64,000 nt of DNA. It comes from Streptomyces adustus (lineage in GTDB: Bacteria; Actinomycetota; Actinomycetes; Streptomycetales; Streptomycetaceae). Where the stretch lies: contig NZ_VJZD01000020.1 of assembly GCF_009377175.1 (NCBI RefSeq), forward strand, positions 1-64,000. Reading direction: 5' to 3'. This document shows positions 40,489 through 49,681 of the stretch, one piece after another; the stretch's first letter is position 1; each line of letters begins with the position of its first letter. Both the position numbers and the translations under genes were made by a program. The notes beneath the pieces are model-generated. The model saw nothing but the letters and a program-made list of their open reading frames with translations, did no database searches and was not told the origin of the DNA.

Positions 40489-41196
40489 GTGTCCCTGTTG
40501 ATGACCGCTGCTGATCAGAATGCGTTCTCATCGATTAGCGGCGCCGCCGTCGTGTCGGTCTGCGCATTGGTCTTCACGGTCTCCTCATTCTGGTGGATCA
40601 ATGTCAGACAAGGGCGCCTGAAGACATGGGAACCTCACTCCTTTGCAGCGATTTTCAACTACTCTCTGGTTCGCCTGCGGCTTCCGCTCGTCCTTCACAA
40701 CACCGGCGCCAAGCCGATAGTTGTGCAGGATCTCAGGCTCACCTTCCCTGATGAGCCTGCCTCTCATCTACCACTCCTGTGGATGAGTACGCCGTCTCGC
40801 CTCCAACCCGGACCGGACGAGGAACTGAAGCTGCCGGCCGGATTCGTTGTGGCCGGCAGAGAGGCTAAACAACTTTTCATAGAGCTCGAGGCACCGTTTA
40901 CCGGGCTCCTTCCGGAGGCCCGTGACTACAAGGCACAAATTCAAGTGAGGGTTGGCCACCGCAAGGGGTGGCGCCCGCTTCTGACGTTCACGTTGAGGAC
41001 CACCAACATCATTGATCCCGACCAGTACGCCGTCTACAACAACGCACCTCTTGAACTGACGAAGGAGGATCAGCAAAAGGCTGACGCTGCGCTCCTGGAG
41101 CTCTTGGACACCCAGGGGAAGGACGCTTCCGCTCAGGATGGGACCACGCAGCGGGACTCTTCGAGCGACGACGGCAACGCCGGTACCGACCTGTAG
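40489..41196 (+). CDS. Hypothetical membrane-anchored protein
   Basis: The 235-residue product has one membrane segment near residues 15-38 (ISGAAVVSVCALVFTVSSFW), then a strand-rich domain (RLRLPLVLHNTGAKPIVVQD, TFPDEPASHLPLLWM, REAKQLFIELEAPF, RVGHRKGWRPLLTFTLRTTN) and an acidic, disordered tail. The beta domain looks like an immunoglobulin-like or similar sandwich. Codon use is less GC-rich than the neighbours, which suggests acquisition. The GTG at 40489 or the ATG at 40501 may be the start. Function unknown. Confidence 0.65.
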   Translation: MSLLMTAADQNAFSSISGAAVVSVCALVFTVSSFWWINVRQGRLKTWEPHSFAAIFNYSLVRLRLPLVLHNTGAKPIVVQDLRLTFPDEPASHLPLLWMSTPSRLQPGPDEELKLPAGFVVAGREAKQLFIELEAPFTGLLPEARDYKAQIQVRVGHRKGWRPLLTFTLRTTNIIDPDQYAVYNNAPLELTKEDQQKADAALLELLDTQGKDASAQDGTTQRDSSSDDGNAGTDL

Positions 41197-41240
41197 ACCG
41201 GGAAGATGGTCATGCGATCGGCAAGGGCGGGCGCGTTGGT

Positions 41241-41546
41241 TCAATGCACGTACGGCACGTCCTGACCGTTGCGCCCGTCCGGCGCCGCCGCCCGCCCGGG
41301 CTTCTTCCACCGCGCGGCCTCCACCGGTCGGGTGAGGTCCACACCGGTTACCCCCGCCTCGCCGCCCGTCGGACTGGGCGACGACTCGGCCACCTCGTCG
41401 TTGCTGATCAACGGCCCCGGGGCCCGTACCGCCGCTGACAGCCCGACCTCGACGTCGGCTGCCATCATCGCTGACACCGTTAACCTGGCCGGCAACGACT
41501 CTTCCAGCAGTCCCTCTCCCATCCACCGGTGCAACGACCCGAACAT
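41241..41546 (-). CDS. Hypothetical protein, possibly a gene tail
   Basis: The 101-residue product reads MFGSLHRWMGEGLLEESLPA, RLTVSAMMAADVEVGLSAAV and PLISNDEVAESSPSPTGGEA to RNGQDVPYVH. Third codon positions are GC-rich, so it is probably coding. I do not recognise it, and no clear ribosome site precedes the start at 41546; it may be the end of a longer gene. Confidence 0.4.
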   Translation of the reverse strand: MFGSLHRWMGEGLLEESLPARLTVSAMMAADVEVGLSAAVRAPGPLISNDEVAESSPSPTGGEAGVTGVDLTRPVEAARWKKPGRAAAPDGRNGQDVPYVH

Positions 41547-41645
41547 CTCGGGGCACTGGCGTCCTGCCTCGCGCCACCGGCCCCCAAGGGACCGAGAAGG
41601 GGTGAGCGATCGCTTGCCGCGACCGTATTCGCTGCGTGTCGGTGT

Positions 41646-42059
41646 TCAGCGTTCAGTTTCTTCTACCGCCTGCTTAATACCGCGCAGCGCCTCGTCGAGG
41701 CCGTGGTGGATCTGCTCGCCTTCCGTGTGCTCGGTATGTAGCTCCACGGTAAGGCGGCAGGCATCGGCGGTCTCACCTGGGCCCACGTGCAGCTGCCCGT
41801 GATAGTCGTGCGGCCCCGGCACACCCCATTTCAGGCTCTTGCCGTCCTCGACCACTGTCACCCACGCCTCACTGGTCACGTCCTGTTCCGGCGCATCAAC
41901 GGGTTTGACGTGGGCGGTGACGGTGACCTTGTCGCCGTCGTGAGGGCGCGCCGCCCTGAGCTGCGGCATGTACGAATGCAGATGCTGCACATCGGACAGG
42001 TAGGCAAAAAGCCGGTCCGCGGGCACGTGCACGGTGATGCTGTCACTGAAGTCACCCAT
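41646..42059 (-). CDS. SRPBCC-fold (START-like) protein
   Basis: The 137-residue protein starts MGDFSDSITVHVPADRLFAY and follows the SRPBCC pattern: a first strand, LFAYLSDVQHLHSYMP helices, a set of strands (DKVTVTAHVKPVDAPEQDVT, LKWGVPGPHDYHGQLHVG) and a long C-terminal helix (HHGLDEALRGIKQAVEETER). These proteins bind hydrophobic ligands in a deep pocket. It appears monocistronic. Ligand unknown. Confidence 0.8.
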   Translation of the reverse strand: MGDFSDSITVHVPADRLFAYLSDVQHLHSYMPQLRAARPHDGDKVTVTAHVKPVDAPEQDVTSEAWVTVVEDGKSLKWGVPGPHDYHGQLHVGPGETADACRLTVELHTEHTEGEQIHHGLDEALRGIKQAVEETER

Positions 42060-42210
42060 AGTTCGAACGGGTCCCACGAGCGTTCTGTGACGAAACGGAA
42101 CAGAGCATCGATCGCCCGGTTGGTTCACGCAGAGAAGGTACTGAACTTGAATGGGTGATGTCGGGGACGTGGACTGGTCAGTTGCTAGTGAGTGCCATGC
42201 TCCCGCCGGC

Positions 42211-42657
42211 CTAACCGAACAGGTCGTTGGAGAAGCCTGCGGCCTGCAGCAGTGCGTCCTCGGACATCCACAGCGACACAGTGTCGATCGCGAGCGCCCG
42301 GTCGATGAAGCAGTCGCTCGGGATCTCCAGCAGATCGTCGAAGCGAACCTCCTGCCGGGTTCGCTCCGGGCTCCGCGGACCTCGCGTCACGGTCTGGAAG
42401 AACTCGGCTTCGGTGTGCACGATGGCCCAGCGTGTTGGCCCGATGGCAAGGTTGAGGGCGTTTTCGGGGATGTCGGCGCCGCGCCACACAGAGACGCCGA
42501 CCAGGCAATCGGCCCTGGCCGCACGGTAGATCTGCGCGGCTCGGTCAGCGTGCGCAACGACTTCGGCGACGCTGGTGACCCGGTATCCGATCTCCACCTG
42601 GTCGGCCGGCTGCCAGTACCGGAGGTAGAAGGCTCTTGCGGCTCCTTGCTCGGTCAT
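42211..42657 (-). CDS. Imm1-like immunity protein candidate
   Basis: The 148-residue protein has RVTSVAEVVAHADRAAQIYR, a strand pair LNLAIGPTRWAIVHTEAE, and an acidic C-terminal half (RFDDLLEIPSDCFIDRALAI, VSLWMSEDALLQAAGF). The order of a helix after an N-terminal strand and then a beta meander resembles Imm1-family immunity proteins to deaminase toxins. No toxin gene is near. The similarity is by pattern only. It lies beside an IS630 remnant. Confidence 0.45.
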   Translation of the reverse strand: MTEQGAARAFYLRYWQPADQVEIGYRVTSVAEVVAHADRAAQIYRAARADCLVGVSVWRGADIPENALNLAIGPTRWAIVHTEAEFFQTVTRGPRSPERTRQEVRFDDLLEIPSDCFIDRALAIDTVSLWMSEDALLQAAGFSNDLFG

Positions 42658-42752
42658 GCCGCCCTCCGTTCAAGACTCGGGCTTCCCAGGAGGGACCGCT
42701 CCGGCCGTGCGCGGTTATTGAAGCACGACTCCGTGCAGACAAGACCAGCAGG

Positions 42753-43815
42753 TCAGGGGTCCGGCATCAGGCCGGTGCCCGTCAGACAGCCGTCGATGAC
42801 ATCCGGACGGTCCTGGAGGGTGTTGAGCTTGCGTTTCACGGCGCGGGTGACCTCGCCGAGGTTCGCTGCGGCGAGGTTGCCGATGTCGCGCTTGACGAGT
42901 GACCAGACACCTTCGGTCGGGTTGAGGTCGGGCGCGTAGGTGGGCAGCTGGAAGACAGTGAGCCAGTCAGCGTTCGCATCGATGAACTCGCGAAGCTGCT
43001 TGGTCAGGTGCAGGCGGACGTTGTCCCAGACCAGCACGATGGGACCGCCGAGTTGGATGCGGGCGCGGACCATCAGGTCGCGGAAGTCGCGCCAGCCGAA
43101 GCCCTTCGGCTGGTCCTTACGTCCGGTGTACTCCCGGACTGCGTAGAACAGCCGGGACCGCTGGCCGGGCTTGTAGCAGGTCATGCCGACCATCGACACT
43201 CGCCCGGAGCCTCGCCCGCGTACTCGAATGACCGGTGTGCAGCCCCGACGGCCCCAGGTTCTCGCGCGCGGCGGAGTCAGTGACTGTCCGGCTTCGTTTT
43301 CGAAGACCAGCCAGGCGCCGCGCTCCGCCGCGATGCTCTTACCCGCGGCCAGGTCTCCTTCTTCCACACCTCAATCGCGCTGTGGTCGCGCTCGATCGCC
43401 CGGCGGGCCGGCTGCTGCCAACTCCAGCCGTGCCGCCTCAGCAGCTGCCAGGTGCCCTCCACCGTGTAGGAGACGTGGCACAGTCGGCCGATCAGCGTCT
43501 TGATCCGGCCAGTGTCCACCGCTGGTCCGCCCAACCGTGTGCCAGTGGGCCGCGCTCCAACTCCCTTTCCAGCCTAGCGATCTGGATTTCACTGAGCCGA
43601 GGTCTTCCCGGCGAGCCTTTCGACAGGACCCCGGCCTCGCCGCCCTCGCGCCAGGCCCGGCGCCAACGCTCGACCGACCGCACGCTGATGCGCCGGACAG
43701 CGGCAACCTCCACGTTTTTCTGCCCGCACTCGAAGCGCTCCACAGCCTGGAGCCGCAACCGCTCCTGCGCAGTTCTCTCCGAGTCTGTCAGCCCGACGCC
43801 CTGTGCGTACCTCAC
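42753..43815 (-). pseudogene. IS630-family transposase, frameshifted
   Basis: Three frames together form the gene: LTDSERTAQERLRLQAVERF and SVRSVERWRRAWREGGEAGV (N-terminal HTH) from 43815; then GRIKTLIGRLCHVSYTVEGT and LLRRHGWSWQQPARRAIERD; then LVFENEAGQSLTPPRARTWG, LVWDNVRLHLTKQLREFIDA and YAPDLNPTEGVWSLVKRDIG. The DDE residues (FENEAG in place of the usual FEDEAG, WDN, NPTE) are visible, with the first Asp changed to Asn. Two shifts near 43520 and 43330 and this change make it inactive. Confidence 0.82.
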
Positions 43816-44070
43816 ACCCTCAGGGCTACCGGCACCGAACGCTCGCTGTCAGACGAACGCCACCGACATCACCCGATCAACTTCAGTACCGTGCTGCGCC
43901 GTTGCGAAGCTGCAGGTCAGTGGCCGCCGATGGTGACAACTATCGTGCTTCGGCACGATGGGATCCGGCTGACCGGAGTTCGTGCCTGCGTTGAGGAACG
44001 CGGCGGCCCATCACCGTGACGAGATCCGCCGCCTGAAGAGCGTCGCGTTCGCGTACCCGGACCACCGCAC

Positions 44071-44118
44071 GCCCGCCAGGCCCTCCAGGTCGTGCGCTGG
44101 AGAGGGGACCTGGCGGGC
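44071..44118 (-). terminator. Terminator of the subtilase gene
   Basis: GCCCGCCAGG at 44071-44080 pairs with CCTGGCGGGC at 44109-44118, just past the leftward stop codon at 44125. Confidence 0.6.
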
Positions 44119-44124
44119 TCTGCG

Positions 44125-45924
44125 TTAGAAGGTCAGGTTCCAGGCGTCGATTTTGCCTGTGTCGGAGGCGGCGTTGTCGTTGACGCGCAGCTTCCAGGTG
44201 CCGTTCGCGACCTCCGAGGAGGCGTTGACGGTGTAGGTCTGGGCGATGTTGTCGGTGCTGCCGCCGGCGTGGTTGTGCAGCGTGTAGACGGTGCCGTCCG
44301 GGGCGACCAGGTCGACCTTCAGGTCACCGATGTAGGTGTGCTTGATGTCCACACCCACCTTGAGGGTGGCCGGGGCGTTGCCGGTCACGCCGGTTACGGC
44401 GATGGGGCTTTCCACGGTCGCGTTGTCGTTGATGGCGAAGTCCGCGAGGTTTTCGAAGTACGTGCCGGGCGGCGGGGTGGTCCCGACGGCCTTGAGGGCG
44501 TCGACTTGTCCTTCGCCGAAGAACGAATTGTTGGCCGTCGTGCCCGTGCAGCGGCTGTCCGAGGGGCAGGCGATGTCGTTGGCCTGGGCGGCCAGTTTGG
44601 CGCGGAGCTGCGCCGGGGTGATGCCCGGGTTGGCGCTGGCGATGAGTGCCGCTACGCCGACCACGTGCGGGGTGGCCATCGAGGTGCCGCTCTTGCTGCC
44701 GTAGCCACCGCCGGGGACGGTGGAGTACACATTGCTGCCCGGCGCCGCGACGTCGATGACGTTCTGCCCGTAGTTGGAGAACGAGGCCTTGGTGACACCC
44801 GTGCCGTTGGCCGCGACCGTGACCACGCCCGGCAGCTCGGTCGGGATGTCGAGGCAGGCGTTGGTGATCGTGCGGGTGACCGGGGTCGAGTCGTTCGGGC
44901 TCGCGGAGTCGGTCGTCTTGTGGGCGAGGTCGTAGTTCTCGTTGCCCGCGGCGGCGATCTGGAGGGAACCCTTGCTCTCGGCGTACTCCTGGGCGCGCTT
45001 GACGCCCTCGATGATGGCGGCCTGGTCGATGTTGTCCGGGCAGTTGAACTGCCACGGGTCCGTGTAGTAGCTGTTGTTGGTGACCTTGAAGCCGTGGTCA
45101 CCGGCCCAGACGAAGCCGCAGATGGTGTTCTCGGCGAAGAAGAAGGAGTTGCCCGGCTCGGCGACCCGGACCGCGGCGATCTTCACCCCGGGGGCCACGC
45201 CGACGACGCCCTTGCCGTTCTTGGCCGCGGCTATGGTGCCCGCTACGTGGGTGCCGTGCGTGTCGACGTCCCGCCAGGCGCCGACACGGGTGTCGGGCTT
45301 GCCGTAGGCGCAGGAGACCGAGTCGGCCGCGTCGAAGTTGGGCGCCAGGTCCTGGTGCTGGTCGTCCACACCGGTGTCCAGGATGCCGACCGTGACGGAA
45401 GCGGAGCCCGGGTTCACGGCCCAGGCCTGATCGGCCTTGATCTGACTCATGTCGGCCCGGACCGGTTCCCCTGCCGGGGTCGAAGCCTGGGCCGGATTGG
45501 CCGGGAGCGCCGGGTTGTAGGCGTCGGCCGGCACGTCCGAGGTACGCGTTGCGCCGACCTGCTGCACACCGGCGACGCCCCGCATGGTGGCGGCGAATGT
45601 GCTGGACGCCGAGTGGGCGACGATCACGCCGATCGCGTCGAAGTTCGAGAAGACGGTGCCTGCGTTGGCCGCGATCGCGGAGCGGACCGCCGAACTGTCA
45701 CCGGGGGCGGTGATCACGAGGTAGGCACGCGTGCCGGCCACCCAGGCCGCACTCGGGGAAGCCGGCACGGCGGCTGGAGCATGGGCCTTGGCGGCCGGCG
45801 CGGGGGAGGGGCCGACGGGGAGCGTGCCCGCGAGGGCGCCCGGGGCGCCGAACACGAGGGCGGCACCGAGCGTCGCCGCCAAGGCCAGCGTGCGTCTAGT
45901 CCGGCTCGATATGTGGGGTATCAA
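44125..45924 (-). CDS. Secreted S8 subtilisin-like protease with P domain
   Basis: The 599-residue protein has a signal peptide (TRRTLALAATLGAALVFGAP), a propeptide, and the S8 triad: Asp183 in VGILDTGVDD, His223 in DTHGTHVAGT and Ser415 in KSGTSMATPH. Residues about 500-599 form a proprotein-convertase P domain (TVESPIAVTGVTGNAPATLK, HTYIGDLKVDLVAPDGT, GTWKLRVNDNA). It should be an extracellular serine protease. I chose the TTG at 45924 because GGAGGA lies 4 bases before it and it opens directly onto the signal peptide; the ATG at 45996 has no ribosome site. Confidence 0.9.
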   Translation of the reverse strand: MIPHISSRTRRTLALAATLGAALVFGAPGALAGTLPVGPSPAPAAKAHAPAAVPASPSAAWVAGTRAYLVITAPGDSSAVRSAIAANAGTVFSNFDAIGVIVAHSASSTFAATMRGVAGVQQVGATRTSDVPADAYNPALPANPAQASTPAGEPVRADMSQIKADQAWAVNPGSASVTVGILDTGVDDQHQDLAPNFDAADSVSCAYGKPDTRVGAWRDVDTHGTHVAGTIAAAKNGKGVVGVAPGVKIAAVRVAEPGNSFFFAENTICGFVWAGDHGFKVTNNSYYTDPWQFNCPDNIDQAAIIEGVKRAQEYAESKGSLQIAAAGNENYDLAHKTTDSASPNDSTPVTRTITNACLDIPTELPGVVTVAANGTGVTKASFSNYGQNVIDVAAPGSNVYSTVPGGGYGSKSGTSMATPHVVGVAALIASANPGITPAQLRAKLAAQANDIACPSDSRCTGTTANNSFFGEGQVDALKAVGTTPPPGTYFENLADFAINDNATVESPIAVTGVTGNAPATLKVGVDIKHTYIGDLKVDLVAPDGTVYTLHNHAGGSTDNIAQTYTVNASSEVANGTWKLRVNDNAASDTGKIDAWNLTF

Positions 45925-46057
45925 TGCGTCCTCCGGAGACGGCCCGGCCGTGCTGAGTGCACCGGCGGGGCCGTACGAAACGAGTGGTGGATGCAAGATG
46001 TCAGGCGCGTGCTCCTGTACGGAAGTACCTTTCCGTACAGGGGCGTTATAGGGGAAT

Positions 46058-46665
46058 GGCTGAAAAAGACGTCCTTAGGGCATCGGGGGTCGCGATCCAC
46101 CGGGAGCTCTGCGACGTCGATGGCACCCTGGCATACGCCGCCGACCTGGTGCTGGCCATCGACGGGAACTGCTGCTCCGGTCCGCCTTCACGGGCGAGGT
46201 GCTGAGCTGTTGCGAGGAGGCCGGACTGTACGCGGCCGTGGACACCTCCGGCTTCCTCGGCGCCCGCGCCACCGACGCATTCCTCGCCGACACCGATCTG
46301 GTCCTGCTCGGCATCAAGTCCTTCGACATCGGCACCTACCGGAAACCGACCGGCGGCGCACTCGCCCCCACCCTCGGCTTCGCCACCCGCCTGGACCGCC
46401 TCGGCGTCCCGACGTGGATCCGGTACGTCCTCGCGTCGGCTGGACCGACGCGCCCCGGGCCGTGGACGTCCTGGTCCGCTTCATCGCCGGGCTCGGCACG
46501 GTCCGGCGGGTTGACGTACTGCCCTTGCACGAACTGGGCGCTCCCAAGTACGAGTACGAGGCCCTTGGCATCCCCTTCCCGCTGCGCGCGACGCCGGTTC
46601 CCTACATGGCCCTGACCGAGAGGGTCCGTGCGCGCTTCCGGGAACAGGGCGTGCCCGTCTACTGA
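46058..46665 (+). pseudogene. pflA: Pyruvate formate-lyase activating enzyme, broken
   Basis: Pieces of the C-terminal half of PflA appear in three frames: VDGTLAYAADLVLAIDG; TGEVLSCCEEAGLYAAVDTS, GFLGARATDAFLADTDLVLL and IKSFDIGTYRKPTGGALAPT; and RRVDVLPLHELGAPKYEYEA. The radical-SAM N-terminal third with its CxxxCxxC cluster is missing and part of the centre is deleted. No pflB is in the window. Loss of this anaerobic function fits an obligately aerobic host. Confidence 0.78.
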
Positions 46666-46820
46666 CGGTTCGAGCCGCGTGGGTACGCGCCACGGCCGTC
46701 GGCATCCTCCGGGCCGGCTCCTGGCGGTCGTGCTCCACCCCCGCCCCGGTGAGCGGCATCCGCTGGAGGCACTCGAGGGCGGTGTGGCCGCCCCGCCGCG
46801 CCCAACGGCCCCGAGACGCA

Positions 46821-46835
46821 GGGACGTTCGGCCCC
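46821..46835. promoter_or_regulatory. DevR-box-like site 1
   Basis: GGGACGTTCGGCCCC, 100 bases before the DoxX-like start codon. Member of a set of seven similar palindromes. Confidence 0.65.
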
Positions 46836-46934
46836 AAGGCCGCAGACCTTCGGCATCCGGTGCCGGCCGACGACGACGGCCAGAGTGGGTGATGTCAGGC
46901 GATGCCCCGACCGTCCCCGAAGGGAATCACGACC

Positions 46935-47564
46935 ATGGCCCTGCACGAGCACCCGCAACGGGGCTCCGGCTTCCACCTGCCGTCGCTGCGCGGGAACCGG
47001 ACCGCTTCCGCATCCGAGTCGGCCGTGTCGGCGGACGCCGGCACGCACACCGCGCAGGCCTACGCCTTCGCCACCCTTCGCCTGCTCACGGGGTTCGTCT
47101 TCCTGTGGGCCTTCCTCGACAAGACCTTCGGGCTCGGCTACGCCACCCCGTCGGGCAAGGGCTGGATCGACGGCGGATCGCCGACGAAGGGGTTCCTCGG
47201 CTCCGTCGCCGCCGGCCCGATGCGATCCACCTTCCACTCCTGGGCCGGCGCCCCGTGGGCGGACTGGCTGTTCATGCTCGGCCTGCTCGGGATCGGCCTG
47301 GCCCTGACCGTCGGGCTCGCGCTGCGGATCGCCGCCGTCGCGGGCACGGCGATGATGGCGCTGATGTGGGTCGCCGAGTGGCCGCCGACCAGGCACCTCG
47401 CGGACGGTTCGGCGAGCATGTCGGCGAACCCGTTCGCCGACTACCACCTGATCTACGCCGTCGCCCTGATCGCTCTGGCCGCCGCCGCGGCCGGCGACAC
47501 CCTGGGCGCGGGCCGGTACTGGGCCGGGCTGCCCCTCGTCCGCGACCACCGCTGGCTGCGGTGA
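46935..47564 (+). CDS. DoxX-family membrane protein
   Basis: The 209-residue protein has a polar N-terminus and four membrane segments (FATLRLLTGFVFLWAFLDKT, WLFMLGLLGIGLALTVGLAL, AVAGTAMMALMWVAEW and YAVALIALAAAAAG). DoxX-type proteins carry quinone- or thiol-linked redox functions in the membrane. It leads the stress island and has a DevR-box-like site upstream and a strong terminator downstream. The ATG at 46935 follows GAAGGGA. Confidence 0.82.
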   Translation: MALHEHPQRGSGFHLPSLRGNRTASASESAVSADAGTHTAQAYAFATLRLLTGFVFLWAFLDKTFGLGYATPSGKGWIDGGSPTKGFLGSVAAGPMRSTFHSWAGAPWADWLFMLGLLGIGLALTVGLALRIAAVAGTAMMALMWVAEWPPTRHLADGSASMSANPFADYHLIYAVALIALAAAAAGDTLGAGRYWAGLPLVRDHRWLR

Positions 47565-47570
47565 ACACCG

Positions 47571-47606
47571 CCGGTGCGGTGGCCCGCGAGCGGGCCACCG
47601 CACCGG
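47571..47606 (+). terminator. Terminator of the DoxX gene
   Basis: A perfect 16-base stem (47571-47586 with 47591-47606) closed by the tetraloop CGAG, six bases after the stop codon. Confidence 0.85.
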
Positions 47607-47636
47607 GCCGTGCAGGCGGCCGGTCGGCCCCGATCC

Positions 47637-47651
47637 GGGACCAGTGGCCCC
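47637..47651. promoter_or_regulatory. DevR-box-like site 2
   Basis: GGGACCAGTGGCCCC, 63 bases before the first USP start codon. Confidence 0.65.
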
Positions 47652-47713
47652 TGCCCGAGGAGCTCCCCGAAGACGACTGTGGAATCGGATCCCTCACCCA
47701 GGAGGCAGAGACC

Positions 47714-48619
47714 ATGCTCCGCACCATCACCGTGGGAATTGACGGCTCGCGCGAGAGCCGGGCCGCCACCGAATGGGCGGCTCGCGAAGCACAGCTGCGC
47801 GACCTGCCGCTGAAGATCGTGCACGTCTGGCAGCCGGTGCCCGACCCCATGGCCCAGGACCCGCTCCTGGGCGCCGAGACCCAGCAGCACTGGACCGAGC
47901 GGATCCCACGGGAAGCCGCCGCAGGCATCAGCCGGCGCCACCCCGGAGTCGAGGTGATCACGGAGCAGCTCTCCGGACACCCGGGGGACGTGCTCGCCGG
48001 GGCGGCGAAGAGCGCCGAACTGCTCGTCCTGGGCTCCCGAGGTCTGGGCGGGCTCGGCGGGCTCGTGGTCGGTTCCATCGGTCTGTCCGCCGTCGCGCAC
48101 GCGGAGCGCCCCGTGGTGCTGGTGCGCGCGCCGGCCACGGCCGCCGACGAGCACGAGCCGGACCCGTCCGGCATCCCCTCGGCCGCGACACCGTTCCGGC
48201 CCGTGGTCCTCGGGCTCGACGTCGAGCACCCGGACGAGACCCTGATCGAGTTCGCCTTCGACGCCGCCGGACGGCGTGCCACGTCCTTGCGGGTCGTCCA
48301 CGGCTGGAACCCGCCGCCCTACTACGCATACGGCACCCCCGCCAACCCCGTGCTGCACGAGGCGCTGGCCCTGAGGGAGGCCGAAGTCCTGGCCGAGGTG
48401 CTGCGGCCGTGGCGGAAGAAGCACCCAGACGTGGAGATCGTCGAGGAGTCCCGCTACGGCAGCGCGGCCGTCCACGTCGTGGAAGCCTCCCGCGAGGCCT
48501 CCCTCGTCGTCGTGGGCCGGCGGATCCGACGCAGCCCGTTCGGCGCGCACATCGGCCATGTCACGCACGCCGTCCTGCACCACTCCACCGCCCCCGTCGC
48601 CGTCGTCCCCCACGCCTGA
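47714..48619 (+). CDS. Universal stress protein, two UspA domains (1)
   Basis: The 301-residue protein has two UspA folds, each with a first strand and Asp (TITVGIDGSRESRAATEWAA; PVVLGLDVEHPDETLIEFAF) and the ATP-binding loop G-x2-G-x9-G(S/T) (VLGSRGLGGLGGLVVGSIGL in the first, VVGRRIRRSPFGAHIGHVTH in the second). Tandem USPs bind ATP and are made under hypoxia, nitric oxide or entry into dormancy. It is followed by an ADH gene 39 bases later and a second USP, probably one operon. Confidence 0.9.
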   Translation: MLRTITVGIDGSRESRAATEWAAREAQLRDLPLKIVHVWQPVPDPMAQDPLLGAETQQHWTERIPREAAAGISRRHPGVEVITEQLSGHPGDVLAGAAKSAELLVLGSRGLGGLGGLVVGSIGLSAVAHAERPVVLVRAPATAADEHEPDPSGIPSAATPFRPVVLGLDVEHPDETLIEFAFDAAGRRATSLRVVHGWNPPPYYAYGTPANPVLHEALALREAEVLAEVLRPWRKKHPDVEIVEESRYGSAAVHVVEASREASLVVVGRRIRRSPFGAHIGHVTHAVLHHSTAPVAVVPHA

Positions 48620-48658
48620 TCCGGCACCGCTGGTCCACCGTTCGAGGAGAAGAGACCC

Positions 48659-49681
48659 ATGAAGGCAGCTGTCGTGCGAGCGTTCGGCGAGCCCCTGGTC
48701 ATCGAGGAACGCCCCGACATCGAGCCCGGACCCGGTCAGGTCCGCGTCAGGGTGGAAGCCTCCGGGCTCTGCCACACCGACATCCACGCCGCCCGCGGCG
48801 ACTGGCCCGTGAAGCCGGACCCGCCGTTCGTGCCGGGCCACGAGGGCGTCGGCCTGGTCGAGGCACTCGGCGTCGGCGTCACCCACCTGTCCGTCGGGCA
48901 GCGGGTGGCCGTGCCCTGGCTCGGCAAGGCGTGCGGGCGGTGCGAGCACTGCCTCTCCGGCTGGGAGACGCTGTGCGAGCAGCAGGTCAACACCGGCTAC
49001 GGCTGCGACGGCGGCCACGCCGAGAAGATGCTGGCCTGGGCCGATTTCGCCCAGCCCGTGCCCGACGGCGTCAGCCCCTTCGACGCCGCCCCGCTGACCT
49101 GCGCGGGCGTCACGACGTACAAGGCGCTCAAGGTCGCCGACGTCAAGCCCGCCCAGCTCGTCGCCGTCTCCGGCGTCGGCGGCCTCGGTCACCTCGCCGT
49201 GCAGTACGCGAAGATCGCCGGCGCCACGGTCGCCGCGATCGACGTCACCGACGAGAAGCTCCGACTGGCCGCCGAACTCGGTGCGGACATCGTCATCGAT
49301 GCCCGCAAGGAGAACGTCGGCGAGGTCCTCAAGCGGCACGGCGGCGCCCACGCGGCGATCGCTCTCGCCGTGAACGACGCGGCCTTCGAGGCGGCGAACT
49401 CCGGTCTGCGGCGCGGTGGCAAGCTCGTCATGGTGGCCCTGCCCGCCCACGGCACGGTCCGCCTTCCGATCTTCGACACCGTCCTCAACGGCACCTCCGT
49501 CATCGGCTCGATCGTCGGCACCCGGCAGGACCTCGCCGAGGTCTTCCGGCTGCACGCCGCCGGCCGAACCCGGGTCGTCAGCGAGATCCGCCCGCTGGAG
49601 AGTGTCAACGAATCCATCGACGCAGTGCTGCGCGGCGAGGTCGAGGCCCGCATCGTCTTCGACCTCGGGTCGGGGCGGTGA
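48659..49681 (+). CDS. Zinc-dependent alcohol dehydrogenase (AdhP-like)
   Basis: The 340-residue protein has the catalytic zinc ligands Cys in SGLCHTDIHA and GHEGVG, the structural zinc cluster CGRCEHCLSGWETLC, and the NAD site VSGVGGLGHLAVQYAK. It resembles AdhP/AdhT, which interconvert ethanol and acetaldehyde. In a stress island it may re-oxidise NADH when respiration is limited. The stop codon overlaps the GTG start of the next USP gene (GTGA). GAGGAGAAGAG precedes the ATG at 48659. Confidence 0.92.
   Translation: MKAAVVRAFGEPLVIEERPDIEPGPGQVRVRVEASGLCHTDIHAARGDWPVKPDPPFVPGHEGVGLVEALGVGVTHLSVGQRVAVPWLGKACGRCEHCLSGWETLCEQQVNTGYGCDGGHAEKMLAWADFAQPVPDGVSPFDAAPLTCAGVTTYKALKVADVKPAQLVAVSGVGGLGHLAVQYAKIAGATVAAIDVTDEKLRLAAELGADIVIDARKENVGEVLKRHGGAHAAIALAVNDAAFEAANSGLRRGGKLVMVALPAHGTVRLPIFDTVLNGTSVIGSIVGTRQDLAEVFRLHAAGRTRVVSEIRPLESVNESIDAVLRGEVEARIVFDLGSGR

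Noticed and set aside
44092..46665. Rightward frame of 857 codons
   Set aside because: It is the shadow of the subtilase gene joined to one frame of the pflA pseudogene.
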